Assembly (NCBI GenBank): GCA_046727955.1
Contig: JBKPDO010000344.1
Location: 1-17,236, forward strand
Direction: 5' to 3'
Source: DASVXQ01 sp046727955
Lineage (GTDB): Bacteria > Actinomycetota > CALGFH01
DNA length: 17,236 nucleotides
Under the pieces are notes generated by a model. That model saw only the letters and a list, made by a program, of their open reading frames with translations. It had not been told where the DNA came from and searched no databases. Both the position numbers and the translations under genes were made by a program. This document shows, in pieces, positions 6,405-13,525 of the stretch. How positions within the stretch are numbered: position 1 is the stretch's first letter; each line of letters opens with the position of its first letter.

Positions 6405-7771
6405 CCGCCATCGACGACACCCGACCTCTCTGTTTCGTCTTGATGCCGTTCGGCATCAAGACCGACCCCAGCAGCGGCGTCACCATCAACTTCGACGCCA
6501 TCTACCAGCAGATCATCCGGCCCGCGGTCGAGGCCGCCGACCTGAAGCCCATCCGGGCCGACGAAGAGCAAGTCGGCGGCATCATCCACAAGCCGATGTA
6601 CGAGCGGCTCATTCTGTGCGAGTACGCCGTGGCCGACCTGACTACCGCCAACGCCAACGTCTACTACGAGCTTGGTATCCGCCACGCGATGCGACCCTGG
6701 AGCACCGTGCTGATCTTCGCGGACGGCGTCCGGCTGCCGTTCGACTTAGGGCCGATGCGCGGGCTTGCCTACCATCTCGATCCGGCTGGCACGGCAACCG
6801 ATCCTGCGGCCGACCAGGACAAGCTCGCCGACCAGCTGCGAGCGGCGCGGCAGGAGGCCACCGACAGCCCGCTCTTCCAGCTCCTGGACGACCTCCCTCA
6901 GCCCGACGTCAGCCGGCTGAAGACCGACGTCTTCCGGGAGCGGGTCGAGTACTCCAACAACATCCAAGAGTGGCTTGCCAAGGCCCGGCGCCAAGGGGTC
7001 GCGGCGGTCCGCCAGGTTCGGGAGGAACTCGGCGACCTGCGCGATCAGGAGTCCGCGGTCGTGGTCGACCTGCTGCTGTCGTTTCGGGCGGTGGAAGCCT
7101 GGGACCAGATGGTCACGCTGGTGGAACAGATGCCGGCGGCGCTGGCCCGGGCGACGCTGGTACGGGAGCAGTACGCGCTGGCGCTCAACCGCGCCGGCCA
7201 AGGCGAGAAGGCCGAGCAGATCCTGCTCAAGCTCATCGCCGAGCGGGGGCCCAGCAGCGAGACCTACGGCATCCTCGGCCGGGTCTACAAGGACCGCTGG
7301 GAGGCAGCCCGCAAGGCCGGTAATGAGGTGCTGGCCCGAGGCCTGCTCGACAAGGCGATCAACGCCTACGTCAGGGGGTTTGAGAGCGACTGGCGCGACG
7401 CCTACCCGGGCATCAACGCCATCCAGCTCATGGAACAGCGCGAGCCGCCCGATCCGCGCCGGGAGGAGCTACTGCCGGTGGTTACCTACAGCGTGAAGCG
7501 CCGCATCAAGTCGACGCAACCGGACTACTGGGACTACGCCACCCTGCTCGAGCTGGCCGTGATCGACAGCGACGAGGAGAGGGTCATGAGCGTGCTCCCC
7601 GACGCCGTGGCCGCCGTCCGCGAGAGCTGGGAGCCCAAGACTACCCTGCAGACCCTACAGCGCCTACGCCTGGCCCGGGAGAAACGCGGGCCGGTCCCAG
7701 CCTGGATGGCGGAGGTCGAACAGGCCCTGCAGGAGGCGGCCGGATCGACCAATCCTGCTTCCAGCTCCTGA
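6401..7771 (+). CDS. Deoxyribohydrolase/TIR-like domain plus TPR (MAP3K TRAFs-binding-like) sensor protein
   Basis: The 456-residue cytoplasmic protein has two parts. Residues 1 to about 140 form a Rossmann-like domain with CFVLMPFG at its first strand (10-17), IIRPAVEAADLKPIRADEE, a G-G-I-I-H-K helix, and AVADLTTANANVYYELGIRH. The D-L-T-x-x-N-x-N-V-x-Y-E-L-G block resembles the active-site Glu region of nucleoside 2-deoxyribosyltransferase/TIR-superfamily enzymes. From about 195 to 440 there is an all-helical repeat region resembling TPR arrays and the TRAFs-binding domain of animal ASK1-type MAP3Ks; it includes LVREQYALALNRAG, EKAEQILLKLIAERGPSSE and TYGILGRVYKDRW. No kinase domain is present. 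Overlapping the SLATT-type gene by ATGA, it is probably that gene's sensor or nucleotide-processing partner. Domain calls rest on motif recognition. Confidence 0.75.
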   Translation: MTAIDDTRPLCFVLMPFGIKTDPSSGVTINFDAIYQQIIRPAVEAADLKPIRADEEQVGGIIHKPMYERLILCEYAVADLTTANANVYYELGIRHAMRPWSTVLIFADGVRLPFDLGPMRGLAYHLDPAGTATDPAADQDKLADQLRAARQEATDSPLFQLLDDLPQPDVSRLKTDVFRERVEYSNNIQEWLAKARRQGVAAVRQVREELGDLRDQESAVVVDLLLSFRAVEAWDQMVTLVEQMPAALARATLVREQYALALNRAGQGEKAEQILLKLIAERGPSSETYGILGRVYKDRWEAARKAGNEVLARGLLDKAINAYVRGFESDWRDAYPGINAIQLMEQREPPDPRREELLPVVTYSVKRRIKSTQPDYWDYATLLELAVIDSDEERVMSVLPDAVAAVRESWEPKTTLQTLQRLRLAREKRGPVPAWMAEVEQALQEAAGSTNPASSS

Positions 7772-7785
7772 GCCCCACGCATCGG

Positions 7786-7809
7786 GCCGTGCTAGAGGCC
7801 GTGCTAGAG
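7786..7809 (+). repeat. Perfect 12-bp tandem duplication
   Basis: GCCGTGCTAGAG occurs twice without a gap (7786-7797, 7798-7809). It sits in the short convergent gap between the TPR gene and the WD40 remnant. It is probably a replication-slippage or insertion scar marking the break point at the WD40 gene's 3' end. Confidence 0.7.
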
Positions 7810-7839
7810 CTGGATCTTGGATCCGCCTCGACGCCGGTC

Positions 7840-8756
7840 ACGGGCCGTACCAGGCCGTCGTCGCCGGCCGAGGCGATCCGCCGTCCGTCGGGGCTGAACG
7901 CCACGGCCTCGACCCCGTCAGCGTGCGCGCCGATCGCCTTGCGGTAGGGCTTGCCATCCGGCCGCCACAGCCGCACGGTGCCGTCGCTGCTGCCGGAGGC
8001 GAGCAGTCCTCCATCGGGGCGGAACGCGACGCTCGTCACGTCGGACTCGTGGCCCGTGAGCGGGTCGCACAGCGGCCTGCCGGACAGGTCCATCAGCCGC
8101 ACCACGTTGTCGCGTCCACTGCTGGCGATCATTCCAGAGCCACTGGCCGTGCACGCCACCGCCATGATCCCGCCTTCGTGCGCGTCTGGGACGATGGCGC
8201 GGACGCTGCCGTCCAGGTTCCACAGGCGCAGTGACCGGTCACCGCCGGCGCTGACGACGCCGGCACCGTCCGGGTTGAACGCGACGGTCGCCACGAAGTC
8301 ATGGCTGGGCCAGGCCGGGCCCGCCTGATCCCCGTTGCGGTCCCAGAGGGCGACCCCTGGCGGGGCGGGAGCCGGCACGGCCGCGGCAGGCTGCGGCAGC
8401 CAGTCCCACACGTAGACCAAGGCGCCACCGCCTCCGGCCAGCCAGCGCCCTTCCGCGCCGACCGCCACAGACGACACCGCCCCGCCTGGGCACAGGATCG
8501 GGGGGTGGATCTGGGTGCCGGACAGGTCCCACAGCTGCACCGTCCCGTTCTCGTCTCCGTAGACCAGCCGCTGCCGTCGGGGCTGAACGTCAGCGAGGTC
8601 ACCAGGCTGCGGAGGCGGGCGCGGGACGGCGTGAGCGTCAGCAGCGCGGTCGCCTGCTCGGCGTCGGCCCGCAGCCGCTGTATCAGTCCCCGGGTCTCGG
8701 CGACCTGCCGCTGGCGCTCGGCTTCGAGGCGCTCCCGTTGCGCCTTTGGGCTCGCC
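7840..8756 (-). pseudogene. WD40-repeat protein, 5'-truncated and frameshifted
   Basis: The minus strand encodes a beta-propeller segment with about five to six WD repeats: GTVQLWDLSG, AFNPDGAGVVSAGGDRSLRL, AFRPDGGLLASGSSDGTVRL, AFSPDGRRIASAGDDGLVR. Upstream of them, in another frame, lies a coiled coil (RERLEAERQRQVAETR ... LRADAEQATALL) leading into SLVTSLTFSPDG. The two parts join if one base is added near 8569, so a single-base deletion separates them. Reading back, the coiled-coil frame meets a TAG at about 8758 and has no start codon, so the N-terminal part is lost. In actinobacteria such coiled coil-WD40 halves follow caspase-like, kinase, TIR or NTPase domains; which one is unknown here. 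The 3' end dissolves near the tandem duplication. Confidence 0.72.
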
Positions 8757-8863
8757 TAACCGGAGCGTGACTCCTCCCCGGTTGCGCGTCAACGGATTCC
8801 CACTGTTCAGTGCATTCCGGCAGTTGAGGAGGTTGGTCTCCCACATCTAGGTGAGACGAGATG

Positions 8864-8895
8864 GTCCTCTCTAGAGGACTACCCTCCGCTGGTAG
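8864..8895. promoter_or_regulatory. Two adjacent inverted repeats in the dehydrogenase leader
   Basis: GTCCTCT/AGAGGAC form a perfect 7-bp inverted repeat around two bases (8864-8879). This is immediately followed by CTACC/GGTAG with a 7-base gap (8879-8895). The pair ends about 45 bases before the GTG start at 8941. The first is better suited to be an operator than a hairpin because its loop is only two bases. The second could be a small leader stem. No regulator can be assigned. Confidence 0.35.
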
Positions 8896-8940
8896 GGCGC
8901 GGCCGAGGTTACGGTGCCGATCGCACGAAGGAGGGGAACG

Positions 8941-9888
8941 GTGAAGGTGGGTGTGGTCGGAGTCGGCGCCGTGGGGGCGGCCACGGCGCTGTCGTTGATC
9001 GAGCGTGGCGGGATGTGCCGGGAGATCGTCGTCGTGGACCGCACGATGGAGCGGGCGAACGGGGTCGCCACCGATATGCGCTACGCCACGCCGCTGTCCC
9101 CGACGGTGGACGTGCGCGCCGGCGACTACGAGGCGCTGACCGATGCGGCGCTGGTGATCATCACGGCCGGGGTGAACGAGAAGGCCGGCGGCGCCACCGA
9201 CCGGTCCGATCCACAGGGGCGGCGGCGGCTGCTCGACACCAACGCGAAGGTGTACGCCGACATCGTCCCCAAGATCGTGGCGGTCGCCCCGCAGGCGGTG
9301 CTGATGGTGGTCACCGACCCGCCGGACCCGCTGGCGGACCTCACCCGCCGGCTGGCAGGCCATGACCGAGTGTTCTCCACCGGCACCCTGATCGACAGCC
9401 TGCGCTTCCGCGTGCACCTGGCCGATCGGCTGCGGGTGCGGCCTCGCGACGTCCAGGCGATGGTGGTCGGCGAGCACGGCACCTCTGAGGTGCTCTTGTG
9501 GTCCTCCGCATCGGTGGGCGGCATTCCGGTCCTGGATCTGCTCGGCCAGAGCGGCCAACCCGTCGACGAGCTCAGGCAGGAGATCGAGAACGACATCCGG
9601 TACGCGAACATCACCATCATCGAAGGCACCGGGGCCAGCCAGTACGGCATCGGCGCCGTGTCGGCGCGGCTGGCCGAGGCGGTGCTGCGCGACGAGCGCG
9701 CTGTCCTGCCGGTGGCCGCCTACACGCCACGCTACGACGTGACCTTGTCACTGGTCAGCGTGCTCGGCGCTGGCGGCGTCCAGCAGATGCACGAACCCGC
9801 CATGACCGCCGACGAGCGCGCCGCCCTGGAGCGCAGTGCTGCCGCCTTGCGCGAGGCGGCGCGCCGTGTCCTCGCCGTCGGGCCATGA
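8941..9888 (+). CDS. L-lactate/malate dehydrogenase-family protein
   Basis: This is a 315-residue NAD(P)-dependent 2-hydroxyacid dehydrogenase of the LDH/MDH superfamily, cytoplasmic. The Rossmann nucleotide loop is GVGAVGAA (7-14), with Asp33 (VVVDRT) at the NAD ribose position. The catalytic set is Asp152 and Arg155 (LIDSLRFR) and His179 (GEHGTSE). Two oddities are visible. The substrate-specificity loop is longer than usual (NEKAGGATDRSDPQGRRR, 79-96), making the LDH/MDH distinction uncertain. The usual T-N-P-x-D is TDPPD (125-129), so the conserved Asn is Asp. The GTG at 8941 has GAAGGAGGGG just upstream; the longer frame from 8914 places its start before this site. The neighbours are remnants, so it probably stands alone. 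Confidence 0.85.
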   Translation: MKVGVVGVGAVGAATALSLIERGGMCREIVVVDRTMERANGVATDMRYATPLSPTVDVRAGDYEALTDAALVIITAGVNEKAGGATDRSDPQGRRRLLDTNAKVYADIVPKIVAVAPQAVLMVVTDPPDPLADLTRRLAGHDRVFSTGTLIDSLRFRVHLADRLRVRPRDVQAMVVGEHGTSEVLLWSSASVGGIPVLDLLGQSGQPVDELRQEIENDIRYANITIIEGTGASQYGIGAVSARLAEAVLRDERAVLPVAAYTPRYDVTLSLVSVLGAGGVQQMHEPAMTADERAALERSAAALREAARRVLAVGP

Positions 9889-10006
9889 CCGCCGCATGGG
9901 CCGTGACCCGACCTCGTACCTAAATCTTCCATGCACCCTTGACACTGCCTGATCTCATGGGTGCGGAACGGTTCAAGATCGCGGTGAGCTGAGCAGGCAG
10001 GGGCCG

Positions 10007-10541
10007 ATGGCGACGAAGATGCGCGCGCGACCGGGCGGGATCCGTGCGGCCAGCGCCCGGTGGGGAGGGTGGCGGGCGCTCGGGGGCAGAGACCCGGGCG
10101 GGACGTCGCTGCGGCGCGCGCTGCGCGTGGCCATCGTAGTGCCGCCCATGGCCGCCTTCGCCGGGACCATCGTTGGGGATCCCGCCGCTGTGTTCGCCGT
10201 GTTCGGCGCCTTCGCGCTACTGGGCCTGGCGGACTTCGGAGGGCCGACGATCCCGAGGGCTCGTGCCTACGCCGGCGCCACCGCGGTGGGGGCTGGGCTG
10301 GTCCTGCTCGGGACGCTCGCGTCGGCGACTGCCTGGTCGGCGGTGGGCGGTGGAGACGCGCGACGCCGTCGTCGGGTGCTTGCGAGCCTGGCGCGGAGCC
10401 CCGGACTCGCCACTCGGCCCGACCGCGATCGCCCTGGCGACGGCCTGGTTCTGGAGCGTGGAGACCGCCCGGCTCGGCGGCGAGCTGGCCCAACCGCTGG
10501 CCGCCGTGGCCGCCGCCGCCCAATCCCCCTGGTGGCGATGA
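10007..10541 (+). pseudogene. Collapsed FUSC-type transporter gene
   Basis: Residues 1 to about 110 read as the start of an FUSC/aromatic-acid-exporter-like membrane protein: basic N-terminus, SLRRALRVAIVVPPMAAFAG, DPAAVFAVFGAFALLGLADF, GGPTIPRARAYAGA, AVGAGLVLLGTLASATAW. After about 10335 this frame turns arginine-rich and non-coding. From about 10350 another frame takes over with good codon bias, reading DAVVGCLRAWRGAP, ALATAWFWSVETARLGGELA, ending QSPWWR and a TGA at 10539-10541. The two ends probably belong to one gene that lost its middle, since FUSC proteins are usually several hundred residues longer. The ATG at 10007 has CAGGGG upstream. Not functional as it stands. Confidence 0.55.
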
Positions 10542-10562
10542 CCACGCCGCCGCCAGCGCCCG

Positions 10563-11017
10563 TTAGTTAGCGGACAGGATCGAGGGCTTGCGCGCGGGCT
10601 GCTTGGGCGAGCCCGACGTTCCGGCGCGCTCGGGTTCGGCCGCGGGGGCTGTTGCCGGGGGGCTGTTGAGGAACCGCCGGCTGTGCGGGCTGCGACGGGG
10701 GACTCGGCCGAACCGCGCGCGGCGCGCGCGGCGGCTCGCTGGACGTGGCGTGCCCAGTCGATGAACCTCTCGGTGTCCTGGCCGCGGTCCTCGGCGATGA
10801 AGTCATCGGCCAGCCGGTCGATGTCCTCGTCCGAGAACCCCGCGGCGAGCAGGGCCTGGCGGGCGTCGTTGGCAAGCAGGCGGGCGCTCTCGACCTCCGC
10901 AGCCTGTGGCTGCGGGTAACCGGGATCGGAGGTCGCGTCTCGCTTGACGCCCGCCAGTGACCCTGGCGGGTAGTCACGGTCGGCCGAGGACATCGCGGAT
11001 CGAAGATCGGTGTTCAT
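10563..11017 (-). pseudogene. Small acidic hypothetical protein with a one-base frameshift in a C-run
   Basis: I do not know a function for it. From the ATG at 11017 (AGAGGGTGA a few bases upstream) the product reads SSADRDYPPGSLAGVKRDA, TSDPGYPQPQAAEVESARLL, AGFSDEDIDRLADDFIAEDR, TERFIDWARHVQ. This is an acidic, helical, well-conserved-looking core of about 110 residues. A low-complexity Ala/Pro tail follows. In the tail the frame breaks at a run of six C (10657-10662 on the plus strand); with a seventh C the protein continues as PAAEPERAGTSG and ends KQPARKPSILSAN at a TAA (10563-10565). Without it the frame runs on into the FUSC gene antisense. The core is intact, so the protein may still be made with an altered tail. 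Confidence 0.55.
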
Positions 11018-11199
11018 CACGTCACCCTCTTGCGCTCTGGAGCAGTCTCGGGTGGCGCTGGCGGACAGCGCCGATGTGGCCGTGTCTCCTGACACCTTCC
11101 AGCATCGGCGTCACCGGGTCGGATGTCGTCGTGGCCAGCGCCAAACTCCGGTACCTGCTAGCCGGTGCCCGAGCGCTCCAGCCGCCCGGAAGCCAACAT

Positions 11200-11396
11200 G
11201 GGCACCGGCCGCGCGGGCGCGCCGCCGGCCGCGTGCCATCAAGGATCCGTGGCGTTGTCACGCGCTTCGCAAGGGCCAACGCCGCCTGGCTCATCCTGGG
11301 CGTCCTGTCCCACAACCTCGCCTGGTGGTGAGCCGCCTGGGCTTGGGCGAGCATCTGCTCACCACCAAGGCGAGCCCCGCTCCTACCGGGCCGTGA
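11200..11396 (+). pseudogene. IS1380/IS4-like transposase C-terminal remnant
   Basis: A plus-strand frame reads RFARANAAWLILGVLSHNLA, stopping at a TGA at 11329-11331. The sister frame continues RLGLGEHLLTTKASP to 11396. The A-N-A-A-W-L-x-x-x-x-x-x-H/Y-N-L-x-R/x-W block followed by T-T-K/A is the well-known C-terminal signature of IS1380-type transposases. A one-base shift near 11325 splits it, and the catalytic part upstream is missing. The preceding 11018-11200 contains no gene that I can support. Confidence 0.45.
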
Positions 11397-12324
11397 CCGG
11401 CGATCCGGCGGGCATGGCGTGCAGCAGCGCCCTGACGCGCGCGACCCCTTCGATCGCCGCGCCGGCGTCGGCGGCGCAGGGGATCAGGTTGAAGCTGCCG
11501 CAGCCGGCCAGGACGTAGGAGGCCAGGAACGCGGCCACGTCGTCGGGGGTGCCGTACGGCGAGTAGCGCTCGAAGCGCTCGAACGGCAACCGGTAGTACG
11601 CCTGCATCGCCGGTGCCAGCAGCGCCCGGGCCTGCTCACGGGAGCCACCAAACCCGCACCACACCTGCATGCCGTGGCGCCAAGCGATGCTGCCGCGGCC
11701 GGCCTGCCCGGCCACCTCGTCGACGGTGGCGGCCACCTTGGCAAAGCGGGCCGCGGAGACCCAGATCCCAAGCCAGCCGTCGCCGAGCCGCGCCGCCCGG
11801 CGCACCGCCGCCTCGGAGCGGCCACCGACCACGATGGGGACCGGCGGGTCCGGCGCGGGCAGCACCAGCGCGTCGTCCAGGTCCAAGAACTCGCCGTGGT
11901 GGGTGACCTGCTCGCCCGCGAGCAGCCGCCGCAGGATCGCCAGGCACTCGTTCGTGCGCCGCCCGCGGCTGGCCGGGTCCACGCCGCACACGGCCACCTC
12001 GTGGCGGTCCTCGCCACTGATGCCGACGCCAAGCACCAGCCGGCCAGGGGCCAGCTCCGCGAAAGTGGACAGCTGGCGGGCCACCGGCACCGGGTGCCGC
12101 AGCGCCAGCAGGTAGACGGCCACGTGCACCGGCAGGGTCGGGTGCGCCATGGCCATGGCGGTCGCGTCAATCAGCCCGTCGCGGCCCGCGCCGGTCAGGA
12201 AGCTGACGTGGTCGCCGACGGCGACGTGGTCGATGCCGACGTCGCCTGCCAGCGCCTGGAAGCGGCGCAGCTCCCCGGGGTCGCGGCCGAGCATCGCCGG
12301 GAGGATCCCGACCCGTGCGGTCAT
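11383..12324 (-). CDS. LLM-class (F420-type) flavin-dependent oxidoreductase
   Basis: This is a luciferase-like monooxygenase-fold protein of 313 residues, cytoplasmic. It probably uses F420 or FMN to oxidise or reduce a small substrate; the substrate is unknown. Visible family marks are VGILPAML at the first strand, HVAVGDHVSFLTG, the LRHPVPVARQLSTFAELAPG block with GRLVLGVGISGEDRHE, RRTNECLAILRRLLAGE, FLDLDDALVLPAPDPPVPIV, then VGGRSEAAVRRAARLGDGWL. The R-L-x-L-G-V-G and P-I-x-V-G-G blocks are standard for the family. The length is normal and the frame undamaged. The ATG at 12324 overlaps the stop of a 28-codon ORF (ATGA), so it is translationally coupled to that ORF and follows the DsrE-like gene in one operon. 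Confidence 0.88.
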   Translation of the reverse strand: MTARVGILPAMLGRDPGELRRFQALAGDVGIDHVAVGDHVSFLTGAGRDGLIDATAMAMAHPTLPVHVAVYLLALRHPVPVARQLSTFAELAPGRLVLGVGISGEDRHEVAVCGVDPASRGRRTNECLAILRRLLAGEQVTHHGEFLDLDDALVLPAPDPPVPIVVGGRSEAAVRRAARLGDGWLGIWVSAARFAKVAATVDEVAGQAGRGSIAWRHGMQVWCGFGGSREQARALLAPAMQAYYRLPFERFERYSPYGTPDDVAAFLASYVLAGCGSFNLIPCAADAGAAIEGVARVRALLHAMPAGSPVTAR

Positions 12325-12407
12325 GACGCCGGCTCCGCACCGGCGGCGAACAGCTCGGCGGCCTGATCATCGGCTTGCTGTTGAGGTGGCAGCTGGATGA
12401 GCGCCAT
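12321..12407 (-). CDS. 28-residue ORF between the DsrE-like and LLM genes
   Basis: ATG at 12407 is preceded by GGGGAAGA at good spacing. The product is MALIQLPPQQQADD followed by QAAELFAAGAEPAS. It starts 21 bases after the DsrE-like stop and its TGA overlaps the LLM start by four bases. The codon bias is good. It has no membrane segment; the Q-rich middle and helical, Ala-rich end give no function. It may be a true small protein, an N-terminal leader coupling translation to the LLM gene, or the end of a shrunken gene. Confidence 0.5.
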   Translation of the reverse strand: MALIQLPPQQQADDQAAELFAAGAEPAS

Positions 12408-12428
12408 CGCGTCTTCCCCGGTCAGCGA

Positions 12429-12795
12429 TCAGTAGCTGAAGGTGGTGGCGCCGTCGTCACCGATCCACTGCCACATGGGCACGGTGCCGCCCAGCTCGGC
12501 AGCCTCGATGAGCTGGCGCTTGTCGAGCTTTCTGGCGTCGAAGCAGATGGGGCAGACAGGGTAGCGCCCGCCTGCCTTGGCGTACCGGTCGACCAGCTCG
12601 ACCAGTGGCGGGCAGCCCTCACACGCCACCGCGGTGGCGACGCCCTCCAACGCCAGCCGCGCCGCCTCCTTGGTCAGGAAACATGAGTGTCGGGCGGCCC
12701 TGCTCGGCCGCGCCGACCGCGACCAGGAACGCGACGGTGACCCGCTCGGGGTCCTCCAGTCCAGTGGTGAGGCTGATGACTGCCTTTCCGGCCAT
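12429..12795 (-). pseudogene. DsrE-like (predicted peroxiredoxin) protein with a one-base frameshift
   Basis: A near-perfect AGGAGG sits five bases before the ATG at 12795. The protein begins MAGKAVISLTTGLEDPERVT, continues AFLVAVGAAEQGRPTLMF, and resumes in the next frame as LTKEAARLALEGVATAVA, CEGCPPLVELVDRYAKAGG, YPVCPICFDARKL and TVPMWQWIGDDGATTFSY. DsrE/DsrF-like proteins have this alpha/beta fold and bind or transfer sulfur through cysteines; here the C-x-x-C pairs are CEGC and CPIC. The break is one extra T in TTT (plus-strand AAA at 12679-12681): ATG TTC CTG ACC becomes ATG TTT CCT. All else is intact, so this is a fresh mutation or a sequencing error. It is the first gene of an operon with the 28-aa ORF and the LLM gene. 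Confidence 0.75.
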
Positions 12796-13068
12796 GGCTG
12801 CCTCCTGTTCGTGTTGTTCACGCGGCGCACGTAGGCGCCGCCCATCGAGTGCGGGTGCAGCACCTCCTCCGTTGCGTCAGAACGGGCAGGTCCTGGGATT
12901 CTCCGCTGGGATGAACGGGTTGGCCACCGTCGCGGGGGAGTCGCTGGCAGGCGGTGGGCGCCAACGCGCCACCCGGACGGTGGCGGACCTGCACACATCG
13001 ATACAGACCGTCCGAGCGTATAGGATACGGCGATCTCGGCAGAAACAATCAGACAAAGGTGGCATACT
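12796..13068. other. Divergent intergenic region upstream of the DsrE-like operon and a small membrane gene
   Basis: No gene is seen; long minus-strand reading frames here are arginine/proline-rich shadows. The region must hold the promoters of two divergent units. A TATAGGATA at about 13018-13026 could be a -10 element for the rightward gene, but I find no matching -35. An AT-richer stretch (13030-13066) sits just ahead of the rightward start. Confidence 0.4.
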
Positions 13069-13387
13069 GTGCGGTTGTATCGCATCGTAATCGGCCTGAT
13101 CGCCCGGGGTGGGACTGCTCGTCGTCGGCGCCCTGAGCCTCTCCGACACCGCCGTCAAGTGCGGCTCCAAGGTCATGAAGCCCGGGACTGTCTGCGCCAC
13201 CACCCGCAAGGGCACCACCACCGAACGCACCTATGACCAGCAGCGGTCCTATAACCGCCGGGTCGGCGTGTTCTCGGCCGGAGGCGGGCTGGTCGTGACC
13301 GTGGTATGTGGGGCGGTGCTCGCGGGCACCGTCCGCAGACGGCGCGCCACCTCGCGGCCGAAGGCCAGGCCGTCCGGCCAGCAGTAG
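13069..13387 (+). pseudogene. Small two-TM protein with a cysteine loop, one-base frameshift near its start
   Basis: A GTG at 13069 with AAAGGTGG eight bases upstream begins VRLYRIVIGLIA. The frame then needs one base removed at 13105-13109 to continue as GVGLLVVGALSLSD, completing a first membrane helix. A loop follows with CGSKVMKPGTVC, two cysteines ten residues apart that could form a disulfide, and a Thr/Arg-rich strand TTRKGTTTERTYDQQRSYN. A second membrane helix (VGVFSAGGGLVVTVVCGAVL) and a basic tail complete it. Both ends would face the cytoplasm with the cysteine loop outside. Starting instead at the GTG at 13109 would give a 92-residue protein with a clipped first helix. No family recognised. 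Its 3' end overlaps a minus-strand reading frame. Confidence 0.55.
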
Positions 13388-13519
13388 CCCGGCGGGCTGG
13401 GTGTGGGCGGCGGCCAGCCAGTGGCAGGTCGCCTCGATGCTGGCCGGGCTGACCAGCCGGGCAAGCCACGCGTCCAGCTTTGGGACCGGGTCGGCCTCGC
13501 GGCGTTCCTCCTTGATCAC
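13249..13519 (-). pseudogene. Unidentified gene behind the MFS transporter, frameshifted
   Basis: A GTG at 13519 begins six bases after the MFS stop. The frame reads IKEERREADPVPKLDAWLAR, VSPASIEATCHWLAAAHTQP and, after dropping one base from a CCC run (13388-13390), GYCWPDGLAFGREVARRL. The codon bias is strong on both sides of the break and switches frame cleanly, so a one-base insertion is likely. The restored product is about 90 residues; the final 30, from about 13310 down, look less like protein and lie antisense to the two-TM gene. I do not recognise a family. Its spacing suggests it is translated by coupling to the MFS gene. Confidence 0.4.
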
Positions 13520-13525
13520 GATTGA

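Noticed and set aside
6151..7323. 390-codon plus-strand frame overlapping the defence-like pair
   Set aside because: Arg/Pro-rich shadow in another frame of the SLATT-type and TPR genes, with no domain and no ribosome-binding site.
9938..9984. TTGACA resembling a -35 element ahead of the FUSC-type gene
   Set aside because: No acceptable -10 hexamer lies 16-19 bases downstream.
13109..13387. Two-TM protein starting at the GTG at 13109
   Set aside because: This start clips the first membrane helix and has no ribosome-binding site, whereas the GTG at 13069 has one and restores the helix after a one-base correction.
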